Counted from the stretch's first letter, positions 43,982-54,546 are shown. The stretch: DNA of 64,000 nucleotides from JBEVJC01 sp040510375 (GCA_040510375.1 JBEVJC010000012.1:434001-498000), one strand, 5' to 3'. Notes: generated from the letters alone by a model not told the origin. Numbers and translations are program-made.

Positions 43982-46900
43982 ATGAATAAAATGATACTCG
44001 GTCTGGATTTGGGATCAACTTCTATTGGATGGGCTTTAATTGAAGTTGATGAGAACAATATCCCAAACAGAATAACTGCCATGGGAAGTAGAATCGTAAA
44101 TCTTGATTCAAAAGAACGTGACCAATTCCAACAAGGACAGGCAATTTCTAAAAATCAGGACCGAACTGTTATCAGAACCCAGCGTAAAGGGTATGACCGA
44201 AAGCAGCTCAAGAAAAGTGATGACTTTAAATACAGTTTGAAGAAGGCCCTGGAACAACACAACATTTATCCTTCGGCAGATCTGTTCAACCTTCCAATGC
44301 TGGATCTGTGGAAATTGAGAAATGATGCGGCGTCTCATCCGATAGGGCCGGAACAACTGGGCAGGATATTGTTCATGCTAAACCAGAAACGGGGTTATAA
44401 GTCAGCCAGAAGCGAAGCCAATGCCGATAAAAAGGATACGGAATATGTAGTAGCAGTAAAAGGTCGATATGCACAATTGAAAGACCGCAACCAAACCATT
44501 GGTCAGTTTTTTTATGAAGGACTGAAAAATGCCCATGAGAAAAATCAATATTTTAGGGTGAAGGAAGAAGTGTATCCAAGAGAGGCTTACATTGAGGAAT
44601 TTGATACTATCATCAATACTCAGAAAAATCATCATCCATTTTTGACTGAAGAACAAATTCATTCTCTTCGTAATGAGATTATTTATTATCAACGTAAGTT
44701 GAAATCACAAAAAGGGCTGATAAGCGTATGTGAATTTGAAGGCTTTGAGAAAATCATAAAAGACAAGTCAGGCAATGATAAAACCGTGTTTGTAGGACCT
44801 AAAGTAGCAACAAAATCCAATCCTTTATTTCAGCTTTGCAGAATTTGGGAAACTGTCAATAATATCAATTTTAAAGTAAAAAACCCGACAGGAGCAAAAT
44901 ACAAATGGAGTGATCGTTTGCCAAATCTTGAAGAAAGGCGACAAATTGCAGAACATCTGTGGAAAAATGAGCACCTCAGTTTTGTTGATTTATTGAAAAT
45001 TCTGAACTTAAATAAGAACGATGTTTATAGTAATAAACAGGTGTTGAAGGGAGTTAAAGGTAATCCGACATACTGCGAAATTTATAAAGTGATTGGCGAA
45101 TCAGCTCTTTTAAATTTTGATGTGGAAATAACGCCGAATGGAAATGATGCTTACATCTATGACCGTAAAACAGGTGAAATTTTAGAGGAACGCCAAGGTT
45201 CAACTGTTAGTAAGGAGATAGAGAAACAACCGCTTTACCAATTATGGCATACCATATACTCCATAAAAGATTTGGAGGTGTGTAAGCAAGCGTTAGTTAA
45301 ACGATTTCAATTTTCAGAAGATATTGCAGAAAAACTATCCCGAATTGACTTTGACAAACAAGGATATGGAGGCAAGTCTATAAAAGCAATTCGCAAGACA
45401 TTGCCTTATTTAATGCAAGGGTACAATCTTTATGAAGCTGAAAGCTTAGCGGGGTATTTGTCCCGATCACTTACCAAGGACGAGTTGGATAAAACCGGTA
45501 CATCTGAAAGATTAGCCCTGTTACCTAAGAACAGCTTGCGTCAGCCGGTGGTAGAAAAAATCCTCAATCAAATGATTAATGTCGTAAACGCTATAATTGA
45601 CAAATATGGCAAACCGGCAGAAATCAGGATTGAGTTGGCGCGTGAGCTCAAGCAAAGTAAGGACGAAAGGGATGCTGCGGATAAACAAAACTCCTTTAAT
45701 AAAAAAGTGAACGATAAAGTAGCTGGTGTTTTAAAAGAATTGGGCGTGCCAGCAACAAAACGTTTTGTTGAGAAATATAAATTCATTTCACCTACAAAAG
45801 ATAGGAATTGGAATGAATCGCAGGTTGTGAATCAATGTATTTATTGTGGCGAAAGTTTCAGCCTAACAGAAGCTTTGACTGGGGAGGCGTTTGATGTGGA
45901 TCATATTGTACCTAAGGCATTGTTGTTCGATGATTCGCAGACCAATAAGGTATTGGTGCATCGCAAATGCAACGGTAACAAAACAAATCTGACCGCATAC
46001 GATTATATAGCAAGAAAAGGGGAAGAAACTCTCAATAAATATTTAGCGCGAGTAGATGACTGGTTTAAGCGGGGAATTATTTCATATTCTAAAATGAACC
46101 GCCTGAGAGTTTCATTTGAACAATATCAGGAGCGTAAAAGATTGAAGACAGAAACCGAAGCCGATAAAAGGCTTTGGGAGGGTTTCATAGATCGGAATCT
46201 ACGGGAAACTCAATACATCACCAGGAAGTCGAGGGAAATCCTGGGAAAGGTATGCAATAAAGTGAGTATCACAGAAGGAAACGTAACAGCAAAACTGCGC
46301 AAACTCTGGGGCTGGGAGGATGTTTTGTTAAACCTTCAGTTGCCGAAGTTTAAAGAGCTTGAACAAATGGAGGTCAAAGAATGGATAAGCGATCACGGAA
46401 GAAGAAAACACCAGAAAGAGGAAATTGTCAATTGGACTAAAAGGGATGATCATCGCCACCACGCTATTGATGCTTTGGCAATAGCTTGTACACAGCAGGG
46501 TTTTATCCAACGTATCAACACCCTGAATGCAAGCGAGGTGCGGAATGAAATGAATAAAGAAGTGGACGATGCGAAAATTAAATATCTGGAAAAAATGACT
46601 TTGCTGGAAAAATACTTACTGACAAAAGAACCGTTCGATACTGCACAGGTATCTAAAGCCGTAGATGAAATTTTAATATCTTTCAAAGCTGGCAAAAAAG
46701 TGGCAACTATCAGTAAGTTTAAAGCAAAAGGGAAAAATGAATCTACCGGCGTGCTTACACCAAGGGGGCCTTTGCACGAACAATCGGTATATGGGAAAAT
46801 AAGAATTACTGAAAGGAATAAACCTTTAAAATTTCTTTTTGAGAATTTGGAAAATATTGTTGATAAAGATATCCAACGAAAGGTGGCTGATAGAATCAAG

Positions 46901-47770
46901 GAGTTTAATGGTGATGTGAAAAAGGCAATTGGCTCAATTAAAAAGTCACCAATTTACCTGGACGGGTCCGGGGAAAAGGTGTTGGAGGCTGCAGACTGTT
47001 TCAAAGAGCAGGTTGTCATAAAATATAAGGTGGAAAACCTGAAAGTAAAAGATGTTCCCTACATCGTCGACAAAAAAGTGAAGGAAATTGTTCAACAGAG
47101 ATTGGAAGAAAATCATGGAAGGGAAAAAGAAGCATTTAAAACGACTCTTTGGTACAACCAGGCAAAACAAATACCCATAAGATCGGTCAGATGCTTTACC
47201 GGCAGTTCGGCAGTGGAAAGAATTAAAAAAGATAAGGAGGGAAAGGATATTGGTTTTGTGATTTTAGGTAACAATCACCACATTGCCATATACAAAGATA
47301 GTGATGGTAAAAAAGTCCAACATACATGCACCTTCTGGCACGCAGTTGAAAGGAAAAAATATAGATTTCCGGTAGTTATAGAAGACACAAGTGGATTGTG
47401 GAGCAATATAATTGGTAAAGAATTGCCTCAATCCTTTATCGAAAAATTGCCTGCCGATGGATTGAAACTGGAATATAGCCTGCAACAAAATGAGATGTTT
47501 ATTTTAGGGTTAAACGAAGAGGATGCCAGAGAAGCCATCTCGGGAAATCGTAAATCACTCATCAGTAAACATCTTTATTTGGTATGGAGTATTGGGGAAA
47601 ACGATTATTGGTTCAGGCATCACCTCGAGACAAAAAATTCAGAACTAAAGCAAGTAAGCGCTGCAAAGGAAAGCAAGCGATATTTCAGATTTAAAAGTGT
47701 CGGAGCTTTTTTAGCACAAAACCCTGTGAAGGTGAAGGTTAATTGTATTGGGGAGATTAAAATCGGTTGA
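43982..47770 (+). CDS. cas9: CRISPR-associated endonuclease Cas9, type II-C
   Basis: A 1262-residue RNA-guided DNA endonuclease. RuvC-I is LGLDLGSTSIGWALIE (catalytic D9). RuvC-II is RIELARELK (E551). HNH is DVDHIVPKA with H641, and N664 matches the later catalytic Asn. RuvC-III is HHAIDALAIA (H827, D830). All nuclease residues are intact. The HNH domain carries C619-x2-C622 (CIYCGES) and C663, like a zinc knuckle. The C-terminal PAM-interacting part is complete. There is no cas4 or csn2, as expected for II-C. It ends 4 nt before cas1. Base composition is visibly more AT-rich than in the heme region. Confidence 0.97.
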   Translation: MNKMILGLDLGSTSIGWALIEVDENNIPNRITAMGSRIVNLDSKERDQFQQGQAISKNQDRTVIRTQRKGYDRKQLKKSDDFKYSLKKALEQHNIYPSADLFNLPMLDLWKLRNDAASHPIGPEQLGRILFMLNQKRGYKSARSEANADKKDTEYVVAVKGRYAQLKDRNQTIGQFFYEGLKNAHEKNQYFRVKEEVYPREAYIEEFDTIINTQKNHHPFLTEEQIHSLRNEIIYYQRKLKSQKGLISVCEFEGFEKIIKDKSGNDKTVFVGPKVATKSNPLFQLCRIWETVNNINFKVKNPTGAKYKWSDRLPNLEERRQIAEHLWKNEHLSFVDLLKILNLNKNDVYSNKQVLKGVKGNPTYCEIYKVIGESALLNFDVEITPNGNDAYIYDRKTGEILEERQGSTVSKEIEKQPLYQLWHTIYSIKDLEVCKQALVKRFQFSEDIAEKLSRIDFDKQGYGGKSIKAIRKTLPYLMQGYNLYEAESLAGYLSRSLTKDELDKTGTSERLALLPKNSLRQPVVEKILNQMINVVNAIIDKYGKPAEIRIELARELKQSKDERDAADKQNSFNKKVNDKVAGVLKELGVPATKRFVEKYKFISPTKDRNWNESQVVNQCIYCGESFSLTEALTGEAFDVDHIVPKALLFDDSQTNKVLVHRKCNGNKTNLTAYDYIARKGEETLNKYLARVDDWFKRGIISYSKMNRLRVSFEQYQERKRLKTETEADKRLWEGFIDRNLRETQYITRKSREILGKVCNKVSITEGNVTAKLRKLWGWEDVLLNLQLPKFKELEQMEVKEWISDHGRRKHQKEEIVNWTKRDDHRHHAIDALAIACTQQGFIQRINTLNASEVRNEMNKEVDDAKIKYLEKMTLLEKYLLTKEPFDTAQVSKAVDEILISFKAGKKVATISKFKAKGKNESTGVLTPRGPLHEQSVYGKIRITERNKPLKFLFENLENIVDKDIQRKVADRIKEFNGDVKKAIGSIKKSPIYLDGSGEKVLEAADCFKEQVVIKYKVENLKVKDVPYIVDKKVKEIVQQRLEENHGREKEAFKTTLWYNQAKQIPIRSVRCFTGSSAVERIKKDKEGKDIGFVILGNNHHIAIYKDSDGKKVQHTCTFWHAVERKKYRFPVVIEDTSGLWSNIIGKELPQSFIEKLPADGLKLEYSLQQNEMFILGLNEEDAREAISGNRKSLISKHLYLVWSIGENDYWFRHHLETKNSELKQVSAAKESKRYFRFKSVGAFLAQNPVKVKVNCIGEIKIG

Positions 47771-47774
47771 TTCT

Positions 47775-48680
47775 ATGATCAAACGAACCTTATATTTCGG
47801 TAGTCCAACATACCTCAAAACCAGGAATGAGCAACTTGTAGTTGAAATGCAGGAGAGCGGGGAATTGAAGTTGGCGCCTATAGAGGATATTGGATTGTTG
47901 ATTTTGGATCACCAGCAGATCACTATTACACAGGCATTGCTGGCAAAATTATTATCAAACAATACAGCGATTATCGTCTGTGATGATACGCACCACCCCA
48001 CGGGCATGTTGTTTAACCTGGATGGGCACACATTGCAAAGCCAGAAATTCCAGGCACAGGTGGAGGCTACCACACCCCTGAAGAAACAATTATGGCAGCA
48101 AACGGTTACAAGTAAAATTGAAAACCAGGCTGCATTATTAAAACTTGTGAGGATGGAGAATAAACTGCTGCTTACGTATTCGAAAGAGGTAAAAAGCGGG
48201 GATAGTGAAAACCATGAAGCGAAGGCTGCTGCATATTACTGGAAAAGAATTTTTCCTGACTTTTTGGAGTTTAGAAGGGAGCGCTATGGCCCTCCACCAA
48301 ATAATCTGTTGAACTATGGGTATGCTGTACTGCGGGCGTTGGTGGCCCGCAGCCTTACTGCTTCCGGCCTGCTCCCAACTCTGGGCATTCATCATAGAAA
48401 TCAATATAATGCTTACTGCCTGGCTGATGACATTATGGAACCGTACCGTCCGTTTGTGGATAAGTTGGTTTGTCGGATCATCAGAAACAATGGAAAATTC
48501 CTGGAAATGACGCCAGCCATGAAGAAAGAATTGTTAAGTATTCCAGTAGTCGATGTGTTGATAGATGGACAGAAAAGTCCGCTAATGAATGCCATCCAAC
48601 GCACTACGGCCAGCCTGGCGCGATGTTTTGAAGGATCGGCGCGGAAAATTGTTTATCCGGAACTTAAACCGGAATGGTAA
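47775..48680 (+). CDS. cas1: CRISPR-associated integrase Cas1
   Basis: Cas1 with Cas2 inserts new spacers. The N-terminus MIKRTLYFGSPTYLKTRNEQLVVE is typical of type II Cas1. The acidic active site is formed by the Glu of VRMENKLL or nearby, the His of LPTLGIHHRNQYN, and the Asp/Glu of CLADDIMEPYRPFVD. The ATG at 47775 gives 301 residues; an ATG at 47748 inside cas9 is in frame but not family-like. cas2 starts right after the stop. Confidence 0.95.
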   Translation: MIKRTLYFGSPTYLKTRNEQLVVEMQESGELKLAPIEDIGLLILDHQQITITQALLAKLLSNNTAIIVCDDTHHPTGMLFNLDGHTLQSQKFQAQVEATTPLKKQLWQQTVTSKIENQAALLKLVRMENKLLLTYSKEVKSGDSENHEAKAAAYYWKRIFPDFLEFRRERYGPPPNNLLNYGYAVLRALVARSLTASGLLPTLGIHHRNQYNAYCLADDIMEPYRPFVDKLVCRIIRNNGKFLEMTPAMKKELLSIPVVDVLIDGQKSPLMNAIQRTTASLARCFEGSARKIVYPELKPEW

Positions 48681-49016
48681 ATGTATATCCGGCTTAATGC
48701 TTACCGAATTATGTGGGTACTTGTCTTTTTTGATCTTCCGACGGAAACTAAAAAGGAAAAGAGGGTTTATGCCAAATTCAGGAAAGAGATTATGGCTAAT
48801 GGGTTTAGTATGTTCCAGTTCAGCATTTATATGCGGCATTGTGCCAGTCGGGAAAATGCCGATGTACATATAAAAAGAGTGAAAAAAATATTGCCGTCCA
48901 AAGGACATGTCGGGATTATGTGTATTACAGATAAACAATTTGGCATGATGGAAATATTCCGAGGGAGGAAAATGATAGATGCCCCGGAATCAGTGCAGCA
49001 ATTGGAATTGTTTTGA
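48681..49016 (+). CDS. cas2: CRISPR-associated protein Cas2
   Basis: A 111-residue Cas2 with the N-terminus YRIMWVLVFFDLPTETKKEKR, then MFQFSIYMRHC and the C-terminal CITDKQFGMMEIFRG block and QQLELF end seen in type II-C Cas2. It begins directly after the cas1 TAA, so cas9-cas1-cas2 are one operon. It ends at a long hairpin. Confidence 0.95.
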   Translation: MYIRLNAYRIMWVLVFFDLPTETKKEKRVYAKFRKEIMANGFSMFQFSIYMRHCASRENADVHIKRVKKILPSKGHVGIMCITDKQFGMMEIFRGRKMIDAPESVQQLELF

Positions 49017-49018
49017 AA

Positions 49019-49062
49019 TAGGATGTGAAAAATGAACATTATTACTCATTTTTCACATCCTA
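49019..49062. terminator. 17-bp perfect hairpin between cas2 and the array
   Basis: The arms are 49019-49035 (TAGGATGTGAAAAATGA) and 49046-49062, perfect reverse complements around a 10-base loop. There is no T run, but the stem is AT-rich in the middle. It sits 3 nt past the cas2 stop and could end both the cas mRNA and array transcripts arriving from the other side. Confidence 0.75.
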
Positions 49063-49106
49063 AAAGTGGCTTAACGATCTCCAATTCAAATAGTTATAGG
49101 CATTCA

Positions 49107-52100
49107 GTTGTAAAAGATCTAAGCTACAATAAAATTTGAAAGCAATTCACAACACTTAGACCAATAGGTTATTTCACCGGCCGGTTGTAAAAGATCTAAG
49201 CTACAATAAAATTTGAAAGCAATTCACAACGTTGAACACCTCTGTCGCAAATCCCTTGTTGTTGTAAAAGATCTAAGCTACAATAAAATTTGAAAGCAAT
49301 TCACAACTCCGTTATTATTGTTAAGCCGCATTCGGCGTTGTAAAAGATCTAAGCTACAATAAAATTTGAAAGCAATTCACAACACTGAATATGCAGGGAG
49401 GAAGATACTTGGTGTTGTAAAAGATCTAAGCTACAATAAAATTTGAAAGCAATTCACAACAAGAAAACCTTGATGTTAAACGAGCGGCAGTTGTAAAAGA
49501 TCTAAGCTACAATAAAATTTGAAAGCAATTCACAACAAATTTCGTCGTTGGCTTCATGAATACGCCGTTGTAAAAGATCTAAGCTACAATAAAATTTGAA
49601 AGCAATTCACAACCGTCGAGATATTCAATAACTTCCCATTTTGGTTGTAAAAGATCTAAGCTACAATAAAATTTGAAAGCAATTCACAACTCTCCGTTGG
49701 CTTTGGAGATGGCATCCCTTGTTGTAAAAGATCTAAGCTACAATAAAATTTGAAAGCAATTCACAACGGCGTATCGATCATAGCACCGATTTCTTCGTTG
49801 TAAAAGATCTAAGCTACAATAAAATTTGAAAGCAATTCACAACTACTTGGACCAGAAGGTAATTTCTCCCGCAGTTGTAAAAGATCTAAGCTACAATAAA
49901 ATTTGAAAGCAATTCACAACAGGTACGACCTTGTTCCCGCTTCCGGCCTGTTGTAAAAGATCTAAGCTACAATAAAATTTGAAAGCAATTCACAACTTCG
50001 TACAGAGACGAATCCAGGGTAAGTATGTTGTAAAAGATCTAAGCTACAATAAAATTTGAAAGCAATTCACAACACTCAAGGCGAGATTGAGCCGCAATTG
50101 GCTGTTGTAAAAGATCTAAGCTACAATAAAATTTGAAAGCAATTCACAACAGCCGGATGTAAATGCGCAACTCGCTAAAAGTTGTAAAAGATCTAAGCTA
50201 CAATAAAATTTGAAAGCAATTCACAACTGCGGCGGCTGTGTAACGTATTCGGCATAGTTGTAAAAGATCTAAGCTACAATAAAATTTGAAAGCAATTCAC
50301 AACCTTACTGCCGGGTTTGATGAACCAACGATAGTTGTAAAAGATCTAAGCTACAATAAAATTTGAAAGCAATTCACAACCCTGTCCTGCTGATACACCC
50401 ACGTCGAGGGTTGTAAAAGATCTAAGCTACAATAAAATTTGAAAGCAATTCACAACTGCGGACTGCGGAATCTGTGGCGCTGTTATGTTGTAAAAGATCT
50501 AAGCTACAATAAAATTTGAAAGCAATTCACAACTAGCCAGGAACAAATCAATCTGTGCAGCGTGTTGTAAAAGATCTAAGCTACAATAAAATTTGAAAGC
50601 AATTCACAACTGGAAATCTCAAGTGGAAAAATGATCCTTAGTTGTAAAAGATCTAAGCTACAATAAAATTTGAAAGCAATTCACAACGAACTGGAGCAAA
50701 CTATCACAAGCAGACAGGTTGTAAAAGATCTAAGCTACAATAAAATTTGAAAGCAATTCACAACTGTTACCCCGTTGTGGGTTTTGTTGTAAAAGTTGTA
50801 AAAGATCTAAGCTACAATAAAATTTGAAAGCAATTCACAACTTCTCGTACACGCCATTGGTGTAGGTGGTGGTTGTAAAAGATCTAAGCTACAATAAAAT
50901 TTGAAAGCAATTCACAACACGAAACAGAAGCAAACTGGATGCTTAACAGTTGTAAAAGATCTAAGCTACAATAAAATTTGAAAGCAATTCACAACACGAA
51001 TCACAAGCAAACTGGATGCTTAACGTTGTAAAAGATCTAAGCTACAATAAAATTTGAAAGCAATTCACAACGACTTTTTGCAGGGTAGATAATGCTGCTT
51101 GGTTGTAAAAGATCTAAGCTACAATAAAATTTGAAAGCAATTCACAACGGCGGAAACTATGTTACGAGCAGCAAGGCGTTGTAAAAGATCTAAGCTACAA
51201 TAAAATTTGAAAGCAATTCACAACCGCATTTGGAAACTATGAATGACTTCCATAGTTGTAAAAGATCTAAGCTACAATAAAATTTGAAAGCAATTCACAA
51301 CGGAAGGTGTCAAGTTGTACCTTGTAGCTTGTTGTAAAAGATCTAAGCTACAATAAAATTTGAAAGCAATTCACAACCTCGCAGGTAAAGGTGTACTAAG
51401 TAAAAAGTTGTAAAAGATCTAAGCTACAATAAAATTTGAAAGCAATTCACAACTCGGCATCCGCGAGGGGGTCATCATGGAAGGTTGTAAAAGATCTAAG
51501 CTACAATAAAATTTGAAAGCAATTCACAACTCATTACCCGTTGTTTAAAAGTTTAAAATGTTGTAAAAGATCTAAGCTACAATAAAATTTGAAAGCAATT
51601 CACAACTGGCTAAAGCGCATGAACTACCAATCGATGGTTGTAAAAGATCTAAGCTACAATAAAATTTGAAAGCAATTCACAACTCCGACCGGTTGAAAGC
51701 CTACGAAACAGAAGTTGTAAAAGATCTAAGCTACAATAAAATTTGAAAGCAATTCACAACCCAATAGGTGTTGGCAAAAACGTTGTGATGGTTGTAAAAG
51801 ATCTAAGCTACAATAAAATTTGAAAGCAATTCACAACTCCTGCGGGTGGTTTTAGCCAGGTAGTCTGGTTGTAAAAGATCTAAGCTACAATAAAATTTGA
51901 AAGCAATTCACAACAACGGAGGGGTGATTGGGTTAACGGACCGTGTTGTAAAAGATCTAAGCTACAATAAAATTTGAAAGCAATTCACAACGGAATGAAC
52001 ATGAGCCAAATCAAATTACCGGTTGTAAAAGATCTAAGCTACAATAAAATTTGAAAGCAATTCACAACTCTGGACAAAGTGAGTAAAACGAAGTTAAAGT

Positions 52101-53290
52101 TGTAAAAGATCTAAGCTACAATAAAATTTGAAAGCAATTCACAACAACTGGGTCAGGTTGTTCTGTATACCGATGTTGTAAAAGATCTAAGCTACAATAA
52201 AATTTGAAAGCAATTCACAACCTCTGTGGATGAAGGGCCGGCAAACAGGATGTTGTAAAAGATCTAAGCTACAATAAAATTTGAAAGCAATTCACAACGA
52301 ACAAATTTCGGAGTTGCTATCCGGCATCGTTGTAAAAGATCTAAGCTACAATAAAATTTGAAAGCAATTCACAACTTTTTAGGAGTGATCTCAAAGTAAC
52401 CATCAGTTGTAAAAGATCTAAGCTACAATAAAATTTGAAAGCAATTCACAACTCGCATCCAACCCTTTTACGATTTCAGGATGTTGTAAAAGATCTAAGC
52501 TACAATAAAATTTGAAAGCAATTCACAACAGGCGAAGGTAGATAAGCGGAACAAAGAGAGTTGTAAAAGATCTAAGCTACAATAAAATTTGAAAGCAATT
52601 CACAACCACTGGCTTTGCTATATGGCGACACGTCGGTTGTAAAAGATCTAAGCTACAATAAAATTTGAAAGCAATTCACAACATGTGAAACTCGCATTTA
52701 CCAACTACTGTGTTGTAAAAGATCTAAGCTACAATAAAATTTGAAAGCAATTCACAACGTTTAATCCGCCCCCTTTGAAAACTCCTTGTTGTAAAAGATC
52801 TAAGCTTCAATAAAATTTGAAAGCAATTCACAACTCAATACTGCACCACGTTCGGGTACGATGAGTTGTAAAAGATCTAAGCTACAATAAAATTTGAAAG
52901 CAATTCACAACGCACCCCATTTGCGGGCGATTGATTTGAAGTTGTAAAAGATCTAAGCTACAATAAAATTTGAAAGCAATTCACAACGGTTGTTAGTTGA
53001 TTGTATTTTATTGAAAGTTGTAAAAGATCTAAGCTACAATAAAATTTGAAAGCAATTCACAACCACCGGCCCGGTCTTCCGGCAAGGGAAAGTGTTGTAA
53101 AAGATCTAAGCTACAATAAAATTTGAAAGCAATTCACAACTCTTTTCCAGCGGGTCTTCCTGTTTTTTAGTTGTAAAAGATCTAAGCTACAATAAAATTT
53201 GAAAGCAATTCACAACACTTTCACACTCAGCAAAGCAGCGACCGCCGTTGTAAAAGATCTAAGCTACAATAAAATTTGAAAGCAATTCAC
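49107..53290 (-). CRISPR. CRISPR array, 55 repeats of 47 bp and 54 spacers of 29-30 bp
   Basis: I traced each unit by hand: repeats start at 49107, 49184, 49261, 49337 and so on to 53247. 36 spacers are 30 nt and 18 are 29 nt. On the plus strand the repeat runs from GTTGTAAAAGATCTAAG to GAAAGCAATTCACAAC. All repeats read identically except number 49 (52788, A to T at its base 20) and the last (53247-53290), which lacks its final AAC. Pairing with the tracrRNA puts the crRNA on the minus strand, repeat 5' end GTTGTGAATTGC. The cas2-side flank is the short AT-rich stretch 49063-49106. Confidence 0.98.
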
Positions 53291-53667
53291 TTAAGAGTGC
53301 GCACTTCGATGTAGCTGAAGAAATCCTTGGTTTAGCTATGAATGGTTCCATAAAAGCATTCGTCACCCCGTCGATTGTTCACATCTGCGGTTATTGGCTC
53401 ACGAAAGCATATAATCAGGATAAAGCAAAGAAGATAATTCTTTCACTACTAGCTGACGTAAAATGTTTGGATATAACTCATGAAATTACTATCGCTGCAT
53501 TGCATTCATCAATTAAAGACATCGGGGATGCGATGCAATACTATACTGCTCTTCATCACAAGGCAGACTATTTTATCACCCGGGATAAGCAGCTGCATAA
53601 AGAGGCGATATCCATACTTCCAGCTTATTCGCCAGAAGAATTTCTGAAAGAAATGCGAAATAAGTGA
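53291..53667 (+). pseudogene. PIN-domain (VapC-like) toxin gene without its N-terminus
   Basis: The frame reads LKSAHFDVAEEILGLAMNGSIKAF, then the late PIN motifs DIGDAMQYYTALHHKADYFITRDKQ and the ending SPEEFLKEMRNK. That is the second half of a VapC-type RNase of about 135-140 residues. The missing part is the first strand with the essential LDTN aspartate. Upstream the frame runs directly into the last CRISPR repeat and meets a stop there. A 109-residue product could start at the ATG at 53338, but it would lack a full acidic site. No antitoxin gene is adjacent. Confidence 0.8.
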
Positions 53668-53739
53668 TTAAAAAATGCCGGAGACTGAAAGTTCTATTCG
53701 CAATTCCTCCTAACTATCCATCAAGACAGTCCTTAACTG

Positions 53740-54492
53740 TTATCGGCGGTGCATTACTTCGTCATACAGTTTTTTTAACTGACTGTCACCCAAACCATAA
53801 ATGCTTTCGCGGTTCCAGAACTCTTTGAAGACTTCATGAAAATCAGTAGAATTATTTTTTATGATGTCTTCAATAACTCTTTCAGGCCTTCCCTTTGTCC
53901 CATCTTTTGGAAAGCGGTCCACATGCGCCTTTACAACTTCTTCCAGATATGGAAAAGCTAAAGATGGATGTTTTGAGAGATTTGTTAACTCTTCAAGGTT
54001 GCCATTTTTGTAAGCTTTCCACAGTTCCTGGCCGGAATTCAGGTCAGCTTTACTTAATGAAATTCTGTTCGCATAACAAACTTTAAGTTCATCTGAGTTT
54101 GCTGGCCCAAAGCCATTCCAAAATTGCTTACTGGTTTTGTCTAAATAAGAAGTATAAACTGCAAAGACATTTTTCTTTATTGGCAAACTATTGATAATTG
54201 AAATAACAAACCACATATTTACCTGGCAAAACAAATCATACTCAAACCAAAGATTCAACTCTGAATTATCAGGCGCATTCATTATTTTTTCCAATTCCTT
54301 TACAACGGAATTATTGTATTCGGTTTCTGTGATATTCAGGTATTTGGCTCTTGATTGCCAAAAGTCATGAAGGTTGTCACCTGATAATTCACCGTCAATC
54401 AGCGCTTCTCTTATAACAACAATATTTCCTTCAATTTTTGTGTCTGGAAAACTATAAGCAAGCGAGTCGCCGTTTAAAATATTGTACACCAT
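53740..54492 (-). CDS. DUF1835-family protein
   Basis: A 250-residue protein opening MVYNILNGDSLAYSFP with GNIVVIREALIDGELSG, the layout of DUF1835 proteins. A central DLFCQVNMWFVISIIN segment and a C-terminal helical part (ESIYGLGDSQLKKLYDEVMHRR) follow. The family's function is not known. It stands alone on its strand, in AT-rich sequence. Confidence 0.75.
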   Translation of the reverse strand: MVYNILNGDSLAYSFPDTKIEGNIVVIREALIDGELSGDNLHDFWQSRAKYLNITETEYNNSVVKELEKIMNAPDNSELNLWFEYDLFCQVNMWFVISIINSLPIKKNVFAVYTSYLDKTSKQFWNGFGPANSDELKVCYANRISLSKADLNSGQELWKAYKNGNLEELTNLSKHPSLAFPYLEEVVKAHVDRFPKDGTKGRPERVIEDIIKNNSTDFHEVFKEFWNRESIYGLGDSQLKKLYDEVMHRR

Positions 54493-54546
54493 GACTGGAT
54501 GTTTTTTGAATTACCGCTAACGGTCAGGCTTTTCTGAAATGATATC

